Source: an uncultured Clostridia bacterium
Lineage (GTDB): Bacteria > Bacillota > Clostridia > Christensenellales > Borkfalkiaceae
Direction: 5' to 3'
NCBI GenBank assembly: GCA_944367535.1
Contig: CALVWQ010000002.1
Location: forward strand, 1-64,000
Length of the DNA stretch: 64,000 nucleotides
In this document: positions 44,057 through 53,199 of the stretch, one piece after another
Numbering within the stretch: position 1 is the stretch's first letter
How the letters are laid out: each line of letters starts with the position of its first letter
Translations under genes and position numbers: made by a program
Notes under the pieces: generated by a model
Database searches by the model: none
Seen by the model: the letters and a program-made list of their open reading frames with translations, nothing else
Told to the model about the DNA's origin: nothing

Positions 44057-44640
44057 ATTTACCGACAAAACTTACTATTTTAAGAATTGTGATGATACCG
44101 CTTTTTGTTGCGGTGTTCTTTATAACCGCTATACCTTACCGATTTTTAATCTCGGCGGTGATTTTTGCGCTTGCGGCTTTTACCGATTTCCTCGACGGGT
44201 ACATAGCGCGAAAATACAATATGGTTACCGACCTCGGTAAATTTCTCGACCCGATAGCCGATAAGGTGCTTGTGTCCACAGCGCTTATTGTCATGCTCGT
44301 CGCGGGGAAAGGCCAACCGATAATCCCTTTCTACGGGTCGATAGCGGTCGCGATTATTCTCGCGCGAGAACTAATTGTCAGCGGTTTCCGAATGGTTGCG
44401 GCAAGTAAGGGCGCGGTACTCGCGGCGGATAAATCGGGGAAAATAAAGACTTTTTTTCAGGATATGGCAATAATAGTTCTGCTTGCGGGAAAAGATTTTA
44501 TGCCCGAAACATACAGCACGTTGAATATTATAGGGCTGGTGTTGCTCGGCATTGCCGCTCTGCTTACCATATATTCCGGCACGGAATGTATCGTCAAAAA
44601 TCGTAAAATTTTGCAAGCAAACAAACAAGAAAACAAATGA
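44053..44640 (+). CDS. pgsA: CDP-diacylglycerol--glycerol-3-phosphate 3-phosphatidyltransferase
   Basis: A 195-residue integral membrane enzyme. The CDP-alcohol phosphotransferase signature D-x2-DG-x2-AR-x8-G-x3-D-x3-D is complete (FTDFLDGYIARKYNM to GKFLDPIADK, about residues 44-71). About five to six membrane helices are predicted. It makes phosphatidylglycerophosphate, the first committed step to phosphatidylglycerol. It is coupled by ATGA to rimO upstream and to cinA downstream, a frequent Clostridial order. Confidence 0.95.
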   Translation: MNLPTKLTILRIVMIPLFVAVFFITAIPYRFLISAVIFALAAFTDFLDGYIARKYNMVTDLGKFLDPIADKVLVSTALIVMLVAGKGQPIIPFYGSIAVAIILARELIVSGFRMVAASKGAVLAADKSGKIKTFFQDMAIIVLLAGKDFMPETYSTLNIIGLVLLGIAALLTIYSGTECIVKNRKILQANKQENK

Positions 44641-45842
44641 AAAACGCGCTTATAACATTCAAAAGCCCGTCAGCGAAGGTGGACGGCGGATATATCGGAG
44701 AATTGACCGATGCATTGTTTGTCGGAGGTTTTTCGGTGGACTTTGCCGAGATTTTGCCCGCGGGAGATGCGGCGGCGTTCCGCCGCTCGCTCGAACGCTT
44801 TAAGGACGTAGCGGACAATCTTATAATAACCGACGGGGAAAGTACGGGTTTCGACCTGAAATCGGCGGTGGCGGAAGAACAGGGCAGCGCTCTCGCCGAG
44901 AATGAAAACGCGCTGAGATTTGCGCGTGCCGTCAGCGCTCGCGGCGAGGAGGACGGCGCCGAACCTTACGCCATGCTGCCTATAGACGCGTCGCTCATAC
45001 CTAACGTCCTCGGCGTTTATCAGGGTTTTATGATGGAGGATCGGGATTTTACGCTCATGGTTTTGCCGGAATCCCGCGCCGAATTCAGACAGGCATGCGA
45101 AAAGTATGTCATACCATATCTTGAAAATAAGTATAATCTCAGCAACCGACGTCTAATTCTTAAATATTTCGGGGCGAAAGAGGAACTTGACGAGGTGATG
45201 AAAGAGGCCTGCGAACTGTCAAACGGCGGATTTAAATGGGACGTCAAAGAACATTTCGGTGATTTTACAGTAACTCTGCTTTTTGAACACTATTCCGATA
45301 ATAACGGCGCGGAGGTAATCCGATATATAGTAGGAAAACTGAAAGAAAACGTATATGCTGAATACGACACTTCGGTCGCGGGCAGACTTTTCGATATTCT
45401 GAAATTAAAAAAACTGCGGCTTTCGGCGGCGGAGTCTTTTACGGGCGGGCGAGTAATATCTTCAATAATTGAGAACGCCGGTGCGTCCGAAGTGGTATGC
45501 GAAGGCATTGTCGCGTACAGCAACGAAAGCAAGGAAAAACGGCTCGGTGTCAAGAGAGAAGACATCAGGCGCGAAGGTGCGGTGAGTTCGCTTGTCGCTT
45601 ACGAGATGGCGGCGGGTCTTCTCGCAGACGGCAGTGCCGATATAGCCGTCGCCACGACCGGAATAGCCGGTCCCGACAGCGACGGGACGGATAAACCCGT
45701 CGGACTTTGTTATATAGCCGTGGGAATGAAAGACGGCGTTCATACATACCGTTTTAATTTCAACGGTACGAGAGAGGAAATAACCGAAACGGCGAAAAAT
45801 ACGGCGCTGTTTCTTGCGATAAAAAAATTAAAGAACTTATAA
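44637..45842 (+). CDS. cinA: CinA family protein with degenerate N-terminal domain
   Basis: A 401-residue protein. The C-terminal CinA amidase domain (from about 240) is well kept: AAESFTGGRVISSIIENAG and AVATTGIAGPDSDGTDKPVGLCYIAVG. This domain deamidates nicotinamide mononucleotide in recycling of NAD. The N-terminal MoCF/COG1058 domain keeps the normal length, but its expected signatures are lost. The GxELLLGxxxxTN segment near the start is gone, and TGGLGPTxDD is replaced by TDGESTGFD. So the pyrophosphatase activity of that half is probably lost. It overlaps pgsA by ATGA and precedes recA by 10 bp, the usual cinA-recA pairing. Confidence 0.88.
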   Translation: MKNALITFKSPSAKVDGGYIGELTDALFVGGFSVDFAEILPAGDAAAFRRSLERFKDVADNLIITDGESTGFDLKSAVAEEQGSALAENENALRFARAVSARGEEDGAEPYAMLPIDASLIPNVLGVYQGFMMEDRDFTLMVLPESRAEFRQACEKYVIPYLENKYNLSNRRLILKYFGAKEELDEVMKEACELSNGGFKWDVKEHFGDFTVTLLFEHYSDNNGAEVIRYIVGKLKENVYAEYDTSVAGRLFDILKLKKLRLSAAESFTGGRVISSIIENAGASEVVCEGIVAYSNESKEKRLGVKREDIRREGAVSSLVAYEMAAGLLADGSADIAVATTGIAGPDSDGTDKPVGLCYIAVGMKDGVHTYRFNFNGTREEITETAKNTALFLAIKKLKNL

Positions 45843-45851
45843 AGGAGAAAT

Positions 45852-46850
45852 ATGGACGAAGCAAAGCTCAAAGCGCTTGACGGAGTAATGGCGCAAATCG
45901 AAAAACAATACGGAAAAGGCGCGATAATGCGTCTCGGAGAACAGGCTGAGGCGGGAATAGAAGTTTTGCCGACGGGGTGCTTGTCGCTTGACCTCGCGAT
46001 AGGCGTAGGAGGTCTGCCTCGCGGAAGAATAATTGAGATATACGGGCCGGAATCTTCGGGTAAGACCACGGTCGCGCTGCACTGTATAGCGGAGACACAG
46101 AAGGCGGGCGGAATAGCGGCGTTTATCGACGCGGAGCATGCACTCGACCCCGTATATGCGAAGAATCTCGGCGTGAACCTCGACGAACTTTATGTCTCGC
46201 AGCCCGACCACGGCGAGCAGGCGCTTGATATAACGGCGTCGCTCGTAAGTAGTAAGGCGGTAGACCTTATCGTCGTCGACTCGGTCGCCGCACTTACACC
46301 CAAAGCCGAGGTGGAAGGCGATATGGGCGATTCCCACGTCGGCTTGCAGGCAAGGCTCATGAGTCAGGCACTGAGAAAACTTACGGCAATCACCGCAAAG
46401 TCCAAGACGTGTATAATTTTTATAAATCAATTGCGAGAAAAGGTGGGCGTCATGTTCGGTAACCCTGAAGTTACCGCGGGCGGCAAGGCTCTTAAATTCT
46501 ATGCGAGCGTAAGAATCGATGTCAGAAAAGCCGACGCTCTTAAAGACGCAAACGGCGCTTACGGCAACCATACCAAGGCTAAAATCGTCAAAAACAAGGT
46601 GGCGCCGCCCTTTAAGACGGCTGAATTTGACATCATTTTCGGCAAAGGTATCTCGCGCGGAAGCTGTCTTATAGACCTCGGCATTGCTTACGACGTTTTG
46701 GAAAAGAGCGGCGCATGGTTTTCGTATAACGGCGAAAAGATTGCGCAGGGCAGGGAGAAAGCACTCGATTTCTTTGAAAAAAATCCCGAAGTAGCCGACG
46801 AAGTTGAACAAAAAATCATAGAGGCCTTCAAACAGAATGGCATGAAATAA
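45852..46850 (+). CDS. recA: Recombinase RecA
   Basis: A 332-residue recombinase: Walker A GPESSGKT (65-72), Walker [11 protein letters not shown], the L1/L2 DNA-binding loops ([48 protein letters not shown]), and a short acidic C-terminus (about 20 residues shorter than E. coli RecA). AAAGGAG precedes the ATG. It catalyses strand exchange and activates LexA. I see no LexA box in front of it; it seems to be transcribed with cinA. The spacer behind it holds a weak 7-bp hairpin (46894-46922). Confidence 0.98.
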   Translation: MDEAKLKALDGVMAQIEKQYGKGAIMRLGEQAEAGIEVLPTGCLSLDLAIGVGGLPRGRIIEIYGPESSGKTTVALHCIAETQKAGGIAAFIDAEHALDPVYAKNLGVNLDELYVSQPDHGEQALDITASLVSSKAVDLIVVDSVAALTPKAEVEGDMGDSHVGLQARLMSQALRKLTAITAKSKTCIIFINQLREKVGVMFGNPEVTAGGKALKFYASVRIDVRKADALKDANGAYGNHTKAKIVKNKVAPPFKTAEFDIIFGKGISRGSCLIDLGIAYDVLEKSGAWFSYNGEKIAQGREKALDFFEKNPEVADEVEQKIIEAFKQNGMK

Positions 46851-46944
46851 TAAAATAAAGAGCTTTGAAATTGAAAAAATTTAGCGCGTCAGGGCGCAAT
46901 GTATATGCAATCCGAATTGCGCTGAAATTACGGTTTACAATTCT

Positions 46945-46973
46945 TTGACTTTAAATTAAATTTGTTATACAAT
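46945..46973 (+). promoter_or_regulatory. Sigma-A type promoter of rny
   Basis: TTGACT (46945-46950) and TACAAT (46968-46973), 17-bp spacing, 59 bp before the ATG. Confidence 0.75.
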
Positions 46974-47032
46974 AATATAGTAAAGACAGCGCCGGTATCG
47001 GCGCGTCTCAATAAAACAGGAGGACATCTGAC

Positions 47033-48643
47033 ATGCAAAACTTTAATTACGGCTTCCTGTTCTTGGCATCGCTCGGCGTGGGGGAAGTGCTCGCGATAGT
47101 TTTCGGAGTGCTTTTCGCCGTTGCGGCCGTGTTTGCAGTTATTAAATTTATTTCTTTTAAGAATTATAAAAAACAAATTGGTTCGTTAGAAGATATAAAA
47201 ACCAAACTGATTGCAGAGGCGACAGAAGAGAGCAAAACGCTTAAAAAAGAAGCCATCTTAGAAGCAAAAGAACAGGAAATCAAACTTCGCAACGAGTTGG
47301 AGCGCGAGACGAGAGAAAAACGCGCAGAACTCCAACGCACGGAAAACAGACTTAATCAAAAAGAAGAGGCGCTCGAAAAGAAAGAGGACAATCTCAGCAG
47401 GCGTAACGAAGAAACGACCCGTCAGCAGGAGGCGCTGAAAGCAAAACAGGCAGATCTCGACAGAAAACTCGAAGAAATATCCGAACAGCACGATAAGATG
47501 CTGGAAGAATTCGAAAAGATTTCGCAAATGAGCCGTGAGGAGGCAAAGCAGCAGCTTATCGCCGCCATAACCGACGACGCCAAGAAGGACGCGGCGGGAC
47601 TCGTAAAGAACATAGAAGCGGAAGCGAGAGAGAACGGCGAGAGAAAGGCAAAAGAAATAGTGAGCCTTGCCATTCAGAAGTGCAGTACGGAACAGGCCAC
47701 GGAAATCACTGTATCGGTAGTTCCGCTTCCTTCCGACGACATGAAGGCGAGAATCATAGGCAGAGAGGGAAGAAATATCCGAACGCTCGAAAACGCGACG
47801 GGTATCGAACTCATCATTGACGATACTCCCGAAGTCGTTATAGTTTCGGGATTTGACCCCGTCCGCAGAGAGACGGCGAGAATCGCTCTCGAAAGGCTTA
47901 TTCAGGACGGCAGGATTCATCCCGCGAGAATAGAAGAGACCGTCGAAAAGGTCAAAAAGGAACTTGACCAGCAGATTAAAGAGGCGGGCGAAGCCGCGAT
48001 GTTCGAATGCGGCATATTCGGACTGCACCCCGAACTCGTCAAGTTGCTCGGCAGACTGAAATTCCGTACCAGTTACGGTCAGAACGTGCTTAAACATTCA
48101 ATCGAGGTGTCGCACCTCGCGGGCGTAATGGCGACGGAACTTGGGGTAGACCCCGCGCTTGCAAAGAGAGCGGGACTTCTTCACGATCTCGGAAAAGCCG
48201 TGGACTATGAAATAGAGGGTACGCACATGCAGATAGGCGCCGACCTCGCCAAAAAGTACCGTGAAAACCACAACGTCGTAAACGCCATACTCGCTCACCA
48301 CGGCGACGTGGAGCCCAAGACCATAGAAGCGGTTCTGGTCGCTTCGGCGGACGCCATATCGGGCGCGCGTCCCGGCGCCAGAAGGGAAACCACTTCCAAC
48401 TATATCAAGCGTCTTCAAAAACTCGAAGAAATTTCGAGCAGCTTTAAAGGCGTCGAAAAGAGTTACGCAATTCAGGCAGGCAGAGAAGTGCGCGTGATGG
48501 TAAAGCCCGAGCAGGTAAACGACGCACAGACTTTGTTCCTCGCAAAGGAAATAGCGCAGAAGATAGAACAGGAAATGGAATATCCGGGACAGATAAAGGT
48601 AAACGTCATAAGAGAATGGCGTGCCACCGAATTCGCGAAATAA
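47033..48643 (+). CDS. rny: Ribonuclease Y
   Basis: A 536-residue membrane-anchored endoribonuclease. Membrane helix at about 14-36, then a charged coiled coil (about 45-210), the KH domain ([24 protein letters not shown]) and the HD domain ([41 protein letters not shown]) with metal ligands H...HD...D. RNase Y starts bulk mRNA decay in Firmicutes. AGGAGGAC precedes ATG 47033. It stands alone under its own promoter and ends at a good terminator. recA-rny is a common neighbourhood. Confidence 0.97.
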   Translation: MQNFNYGFLFLASLGVGEVLAIVFGVLFAVAAVFAVIKFISFKNYKKQIGSLEDIKTKLIAEATEESKTLKKEAILEAKEQEIKLRNELERETREKRAELQRTENRLNQKEEALEKKEDNLSRRNEETTRQQEALKAKQADLDRKLEEISEQHDKMLEEFEKISQMSREEAKQQLIAAITDDAKKDAAGLVKNIEAEARENGERKAKEIVSLAIQKCSTEQATEITVSVVPLPSDDMKARIIGREGRNIRTLENATGIELIIDDTPEVVIVSGFDPVRRETARIALERLIQDGRIHPARIEETVEKVKKELDQQIKEAGEAAMFECGIFGLHPELVKLLGRLKFRTSYGQNVLKHSIEVSHLAGVMATELGVDPALAKRAGLLHDLGKAVDYEIEGTHMQIGADLAKKYRENHNVVNAILAHHGDVEPKTIEAVLVASADAISGARPGARRETTSNYIKRLQKLEEISSSFKGVEKSYAIQAGREVRVMVKPEQVNDAQTLFLAKEIAQKIEQEMEYPGQIKVNVIREWRATEFAK

Positions 48644-48657
48644 TAAAAATTAAAATC

Positions 48658-48690
48658 AAAAAAAGCAAGGTTTTCGCCTTGCTTTTTTTT
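48658..48690 (+). terminator. Rho-independent terminator of rny
   Basis: AAAAGCAAGG (48661-48670) pairs with CCTTGCTTTT (48677-48686) around a 6-nt loop, followed by TTTT. Confidence 0.92.
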
Positions 48691-48766
48691 AAAATAATTT
48701 TTTTACTGGTTGTTTTAATGCATAGCTGTTTTTTGACTTTTATTTTTTGTTTTTCATTAAAATAAT

Positions 48767-48802
48767 ATGCGGCGGGGGTGAGCGTGCTCACTCCCGCCGC
48801 AT
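48767..48802 (-). terminator. Terminator of the GMP synthase gene
   Basis: A 16-17-bp stem with one G-U pair, 25 bases beyond the stop codon on the minus strand and followed there by TATTATTTT. Confidence 0.8.
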
Positions 48803-48826
48803 AAATTTAACATAATTTCAAAGGAC

Positions 48827-49807
48827 TTACTCCCACTCTATGGTGGCTACGGGCTTCGGCGAGAGGTCGTAAAGCACGCGGTTGACTCCCTTTACTTCTT
48901 TAAGTATTCTGTCGGTTATATGTTGCAGAAGTTCGAAAGGAACGTTTTCCACGGTTGCGGTCATGGCGTCTTTTGTGTTTACGGCGCGAATTATGACCGG
49001 ATAGCCTTCGACCCGCTTTCCGTCCCTCACGCCCACCGATTTGAAATCGGGTATCGCAGTGAAATACTGCCATACTTTACCTTGCAGTCCGTTCTTTGCA
49101 AATTCTTCGCGCAATATCGCGTCCGATTCTCTCACCGCTTCGAGCCTGTCGCGGGTTATCGCACCCAAGCACCTTACGCCGAGCCCGGGGCCGGGGAAGG
49201 GTTGACGGTATACCATTTCGTCGGGAAGACCCAACGCCTTTCCCACCACGCGCACTTCGTCTTTAAAGAGAAGTTTTAAAGGTTCGACGAGTTCGAACTG
49301 CAAATCCTCAGGCAGACCACCAACATTATGATGCGCTTTCACGCCGTCGCTTTCCAGAATGTCGGGATAAATCGTGCCTTGCGCGAGGAAAGAGATTCCT
49401 TCGAGTTTTCTCGCTTCTTCCTCGAACACCCTGATAAATTCCGCACCTATAATCTTGCGCTTCTTTTCGGGTTCGGCTACACCCGCGAGTTTGTCGAGGA
49501 AACGGTCCGTAGCGTCCACGTATACGAGGTTGGCTTTCATGCGGTTGCGGAAAACCTCTATTACCTGTTCGGGCTCTCCTTTTCTCAATAATCCGTGATT
49601 GACGTGGACGCAAACGAGGTTTGCTCCGATCGCCTTTATGAGCAGGGCTGCCACGACCGAGGAATCCACTCCGCCCGAAAGCGCAAGCAGGACTTTCCCG
49701 TTGCCAACCTGCGCGCGTATCGCCGAAATCTGTTCGTCGATGAACTCTTTGGCGAGGGCTTCGGTCGTAATACGTTTCATATCGTCCGGTCTTTTGTCTG
49801 TCTGCAT
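48827..49807 (-). CDS. guaA: GMP synthase, ATP-pyrophosphatase subunit without glutaminase domain
   Basis: The 326-residue protein has the complete ATP-pyrophosphatase and dimerisation parts of GMP synthase: SGGVDSS at 44-50, [31 protein letters not shown], and the invariant C-terminus [14 protein letters not shown]. The roughly 190-residue class-I glutamine amidotransferase domain that precedes these in usual bacterial GuaA is missing. The gene has its own ribosome binding site (GGAGG) and promoter, so this is a genuine short gene. It would convert XMP to GMP using ammonia, or glutamine with a separate amidotransferase as in many archaea. No amidotransferase gene is in this window. Confidence 0.9.
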   Translation of the reverse strand: MQTDKRPDDMKRITTEALAKEFIDEQISAIRAQVGNGKVLLALSGGVDSSVVAALLIKAIGANLVCVHVNHGLLRKGEPEQVIEVFRNRMKANLVYVDATDRFLDKLAGVAEPEKKRKIIGAEFIRVFEEEARKLEGISFLAQGTIYPDILESDGVKAHHNVGGLPEDLQFELVEPLKLLFKDEVRVVGKALGLPDEMVYRQPFPGPGLGVRCLGAITRDRLEAVRESDAILREEFAKNGLQGKVWQYFTAIPDFKSVGVRDGKRVEGYPVIIRAVNTKDAMTATVENVPFELLQHITDRILKEVKGVNRVLYDLSPKPVATIEWE

Positions 49808-49867
49808 ATATTTTACCTCCAAATCCACAGTATTTCTTTTGTGGCGAAATCTTTGTTTTCATTAAAT

Positions 49868-49896
49868 ATTATAATCGTTTGCGGTCGGCAAGTCAA
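49868..49896 (-). promoter_or_regulatory. Sigma-A type promoter of guaA
   Basis: On the minus strand TTGACT (49896-49891) and TATAAT (49873-49868) have 17-bp spacing. The leader is about 55 nt, too short for a purine riboswitch. The rest of 49900-50115 shows no gene or recognised element. Confidence 0.8.
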
Positions 49897-50115
49897 TCTA
49901 ATGCGGAAGAAAATGCCGTGACGGCACCGTAATTTTGCTTTTTGGCAATACGCATGCGCAACTGTCCGATATGTTGGTCTTGATGCGGAACACCTGCACA
50001 AACGTTCGTTATGTCTGACCATCTATTGATAATATATGCTTTACGTGCTGGAAGCGTTTAGCGCCTACGACGCGGCAGTTGTATAAAAAAACACATTGCG
50101 TCGGTTAAAATACAG

Positions 50116-50144
50116 TTGAAAAAAAAGGAACTATGTGATAAAAT
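50116..50144 (+). promoter_or_regulatory. Sigma-A type promoter of nfnAB
   Basis: TTGAAA (50116-50121) and TAAAAT (50139-50144), 17-bp spacing, 34 bp before ATG 50179, with GAGAGG as ribosome binding site. Confidence 0.65.
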
Positions 50145-50178
50145 TAAATAAAACTCAAAATTATATGAGAGGTTATGT

Positions 50179-51021
50179 ATGTTCGAGATTGTATCAATGC
50201 GCTCGCTCAATCCTACCGTAACCGAGATGGAGATATATGCTCCGCTCGTTGCGAAGAAAGCGCAGGCGGGACAGTTTGTCATCGTGCGCGCAACCGATGA
50301 GGGAGAGAGGATTCCGCTTACGGTGGCGGACTACGACAGGGAAAAAGGTACCGTAAAAATAATTTTTCAGATAGTCGGAGCAACTACATATTTGCTCAAC
50401 ACCTTAAAACAGGGCGATAAACTTGCCGACTTTGTTGGACCGCTCGGCAATCCCACCGAAACTGCGGGACTTAAAAAAGTTGCGGTCGTGGGCGGTGGCG
50501 TCGGGTGCGCGATAGCCTATCCCGTCGCTAAAAAACTGCACGAACAGGGCGCGGAAGTTCATTCCGTCGTCGGTTTCAGGAACAAAGACCTCGTGATTTT
50601 AGAAGACGAATTTAAGGCGGTGAGTGATAAATACGTTCTTATGTCCGACGACGGCACGGCGGGCGAAAAAGGGCTCGTTACCGACGCGCTTAAAAAACTC
50701 ATTGAGAGCGGCGAAAAATACGACGAAGTAATTGCGATAGGTCCCGTAATAATGATGAAATTCGTATGCAAACTCACAAAAGAATACGATATTAAGACCG
50801 TGGTCAGCATGAACCCCATAATGATAGACGGCACGGGAATGTGCGGCGGGTGCAGGCTCACCGTCGGCGGTAAAGTCAAATTTGCCTGTGTGGACGGACC
50901 CGATTTCGACGGACATCAGGTCGATTTCGACGAGGCTATGTCGCGCGGCGCAAATTATAAGGAATGGGAAAGGCACAAATACGAACAAACCTGTAACCTT
51001 TTTAAAAAGGGGGTAAAATAA
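50179..51021 (+). CDS. NADH-dependent ferredoxin:NADP oxidoreductase, small subunit NfnA-like (sulfide dehydrogenase SudB family)
   Basis: A 280-residue flavoprotein of the ferredoxin-NADP reductase fold: FAD-binding RIPLTVADYD-type segment, NAD-binding VAVVGGGVGCAIAYPVAK (about 95-112), and a C-terminal [2Fe-2S] site with C222, C225 and C237 in GTGMCGGCRLTVGGKVKFACVDGPDFDGH; the following Asp is the expected fourth ligand. Together with the next gene it would form an electron-bifurcating NfnAB transhydrogenase, linking NADPH to NADH and reduced ferredoxin, as in many anaerobic Clostridia. Older names are SudB or dihydroorotate dehydrogenase electron transfer subunit. Confidence 0.9.
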   Translation: MFEIVSMRSLNPTVTEMEIYAPLVAKKAQAGQFVIVRATDEGERIPLTVADYDREKGTVKIIFQIVGATTYLLNTLKQGDKLADFVGPLGNPTETAGLKKVAVVGGGVGCAIAYPVAKKLHEQGAEVHSVVGFRNKDLVILEDEFKAVSDKYVLMSDDGTAGEKGLVTDALKKLIESGEKYDEVIAIGPVIMMKFVCKLTKEYDIKTVVSMNPIMIDGTGMCGGCRLTVGGKVKFACVDGPDFDGHQVDFDEAMSRGANYKEWERHKYEQTCNLFKKGVK

Positions 51022-51022
51022 T

Positions 51023-52411
51023 ATGCCCAACATGTCGCTGAAAAAAAATCCCATGCCCGTACAGGATGCTTGCGAACGCAACTCGAATTTTAAAGAGGTT
51101 GCGCTCGGCTATACCGAGGAGCAGGCGGTTTCGGAGGCGGAAAGATGCCTTAACTGTAAGAACAAACCGTGTATAAACGGCTGTCCCGTCATGGTCAAAA
51201 TCCCCGATTTCATAGCGAAGATAAGAGAACGCGATTTCGAGGGCGCATATTCGGTAATTGCCGAAACGTCGTCGCTTCCCGCCGTATGCGGGAGAGTGTG
51301 TCCGCAGGAGACACAGTGCGAGAAATACTGCATTCGCGGAATAAAGGGCGAACCGGTAGGAATTGGCAGACTTGAAAGATTTGTCGCGGATTATCATAAT
51401 AAAAACGGCGGAGCAGCTCCCGTAAAACCCGAAAGCAACGGCATAAAAGTCGCGGTGGTGGGCAGCGGCCCCGCGGGGCTTACCTGCGCGGGCGACCTCG
51501 CCAAAATGGGGTACGAGGTAACTGTATTCGAGGCACTTCACCTCGCGGGCGGCGTGCTCTCCTACGGCATACCCGAATTCAGATTGCCCAAGTCCATAGT
51601 CCGCAAGGAAATAGACACTCTTAAAGCACTCGGCGTGAAGATTGAGACGGATATGGTTATCGGAAAGGTGCTCTCGATAGGCGAACTTATATCGGAAGGC
51701 GGATTCAGGGCGGTATTCGTCGGGTCGGGCGCGGGACTTCCCAAGTTTATGAATATTCCCGGCGAGACGTTAAACGGCGTATTTTCGGCAAACGAATTTT
51801 TGACTCGGATAAACCTCATGAAAGCGTATAAAGACGATTCCGACACTCCCGTTCAGCACGGTAAAAACGTGGTTGTGGTAGGCGGCGGAAACGTCGCGAT
51901 GGACGCGGCGCGCTGCGCAAAGAGGCTGGGGGCTGACGTTACGATTGTATACAGGCGTACTTTAAAAGAACTTCCCGCAAGGCAGGAAGAAGTGGAGCAC
52001 GCTATGGAGGAGGGCATCGAGTTTAAATTGCTCACCAATCCCGTCAGGATAAACGGAGACGATAACCGCCGCGTAAAAAGCATAACCTGTATAAAAATGG
52101 AACTTTCCGAACCCGACGCGTCGGGCAGGGCAAGACCCGTCCCCGTCGAGGGCAGCGAGTTCGATATAGACGCCGACGTCGTCATCATGGCTCTCGGCAC
52201 TTCGCCGAATCCGCTTATAAAGAACACCACGGAAGGGCTCGAAGTGAACAGTCACGGCGGAATCATAACCGACGAATCGGGAAAGACTTCGGTTACTGCC
52301 GTTTATGCGGGAGGGGACGCCGTAACAGGCGCGGCGACCGTTATCCTTGCTATGGGCGCGGGCAAGACCGCGGCAAAGGCTATTGACGAGTTTATCCGCA
52401 ATAAATCTTAA
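51023..52411 (+). CDS. NfnB-like NADPH-dependent oxidoreductase (glutamate synthase small-subunit family)
   Basis: A 462-residue flavoprotein. The N-terminal iron-sulphur domain shows CLNCKNKPCINGCPVMV and CGRVCPQETQCEKYC, for two [4Fe-4S] clusters. Then come FAD site VAVVGSGPAGLTCAGDLAKMG (about 142-162) and NADPH site VVVVGGGNVAMDAARCAKRLGA, and a final FAD contact YAGGDAVTGAATVI. Similar proteins are the small subunit of glutamate synthase, but no large subunit is adjacent; the partner one base upstream is NfnA-like, so an Nfn transhydrogenase is the better call. Confidence 0.9.
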   Translation: MPNMSLKKNPMPVQDACERNSNFKEVALGYTEEQAVSEAERCLNCKNKPCINGCPVMVKIPDFIAKIRERDFEGAYSVIAETSSLPAVCGRVCPQETQCEKYCIRGIKGEPVGIGRLERFVADYHNKNGGAAPVKPESNGIKVAVVGSGPAGLTCAGDLAKMGYEVTVFEALHLAGGVLSYGIPEFRLPKSIVRKEIDTLKALGVKIETDMVIGKVLSIGELISEGGFRAVFVGSGAGLPKFMNIPGETLNGVFSANEFLTRINLMKAYKDDSDTPVQHGKNVVVVGGGNVAMDAARCAKRLGADVTIVYRRTLKELPARQEEVEHAMEEGIEFKLLTNPVRINGDDNRRVKSITCIKMELSEPDASGRARPVPVEGSEFDIDADVVIMALGTSPNPLIKNTTEGLEVNSHGGIITDESGKTSVTAVYAGGDAVTGAATVILAMGAGKTAAKAIDEFIRNKS

Positions 52412-52523
52412 ACATAATTTACATAAGATTATATTGTCAAAAACTAATAACAGCAAGTTTAGAATAACATCGGATAGAATAACTCCGGAATTTTAATTAA
52501 CAAGAAAAATATATTTTCTGAAC

Positions 52524-52566
52524 CCGTGCGCAGGCGTTAATCGTAACGCCTGCGCACGGAATTTTT
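52524..52566 (+). terminator. Strong terminator after nfnAB
   Basis: A perfect 16-bp stem (52524-52539 with 52544-52559) with 4-nt loop is followed by AATTTTT. Confidence 0.9.
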
Positions 52567-52632
52567 AAAATTTTTTTATAACAGCTTATAAATGTCTGAC
52601 AATTCAGCGTATTGCCGTTAAAATAGTTGTAT

Positions 52633-52647
52633 ATCAAACAGTTTGAT
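52633..52647. promoter_or_regulatory. Inverted repeat upstream of marR (probable operator)
   Basis: ATCAAAC-A-GTTTGAT is a perfect 7-bp-arm palindrome, 22 bp before the marR start codon and in the likely promoter/leader region. Its right half continues as GTTTGATGTAGTAC, which resembles the two boxes downstream at 53152-53180. Confidence 0.6.
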
Positions 52648-52668
52648 GTAGTACAAAGGAGTGTACGC

Positions 52669-53109
52669 ATGGAAAGAATTATAGGAAAAGAGGTAACGGG
52701 TTTACAGAACATGCTCGCGAGACATATCGAGCGCATGTCGGTGGAAGCCGGAAAAGAGCGCATATCGGGGTCGAATTTGTTTATTCTCAAATTCATAAAG
52801 GAAAATTCCGATAAAGATATTTTTCAGCGTGACCTTGAACAGGTAATAGAAACCACAAAATCCACATGCTCCAAAGTTATCTCCACGATGGAGGGGAAAG
52901 GTCTTATAAGACGCGTCGCCGTCAAAGACGCGAGATATAAAAAAATCTGCCTTACGCCCTTCGGAGAAGAGGTGATAGGAATCGCCGACAAATATATGGA
53001 GGATTTTGAAAACAATATCATTCAAGGTCTTACGCAGGAACAGATAAACAACTTTTTTATCTGTATCGATAAAATAAAGAGCAATTTGGCAAAATTGAAA
53101 ATCGAATGA
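52669..53109 (+). CDS. MarR family transcriptional regulator
   Basis: A 146-residue winged-helix regulator: dimerisation helices at both ends and the DNA-binding part KDIFQRDLEQVIETTKSTCSKVISTMEGKGLIRRVAVKDARYKKICLTPFGEEV (about 43-100), whose wing has the expected basic residues. ATG 52669 has AAAGGAG at 52655-52661. In Clostridia such MarR proteins commonly sit in front of a pair of ABC exporter genes and repress them. Here only a broken exporter remnant follows, and an operator-like repeat stands before each. The ligand is unknown. Confidence 0.9.
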   Translation: MERIIGKEVTGLQNMLARHIERMSVEAGKERISGSNLFILKFIKENSDKDIFQRDLEQVIETTKSTCSKVISTMEGKGLIRRVAVKDARYKKICLTPFGEEVIGIADKYMEDFENNIIQGLTQEQINNFFICIDKIKSNLAKLKIE

Positions 53110-53151
53110 ATTTGAGCCGTCCGTACAGGGCGGTTAAAAAACAGAAAAATA

Positions 53152-53180
53152 GTTCGACATAGAACTGTTTGACATTGAAC
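53152..53180. promoter_or_regulatory. Two directly repeated 14-bp boxes (probable MarR operators)
   Basis: GTTCGACATAGAAC (53152-53165) and GTTTGACATTGAAC (53167-53180) differ at two positions and are spaced 15 bp apart. Each has GTTC/GAAC-like inverted ends, and TTTGACA could serve as the -35 of the exporter remnant. They resemble the box in front of marR, supporting one regulator for both. Confidence 0.6.
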
Positions 53181-53199
53181 AATTTTAACGGGAGGCATT

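Noticed and set aside
44637..45350. Separate new gene for the N-terminal half of the CinA protein
   Set aside because: The frame is continuous with the CinA amidase domain, with no stop or restart, and the length equals that of the usual first domain.
45837..46811. Long open frame antisense to recA
   Set aside because: It lies wholly opposite a certain gene, has no ribosome binding site, and its sequence is the composition shadow of recA codons. The same holds for long antisense frames over rny (47258-48097), ftsK (41479-42381) and uvrA/uvrB.
49808..49870. Purine riboswitch in front of guaA
   Set aside because: The predicted leader is only about 55 nt and lacks the three-way junction sequence.
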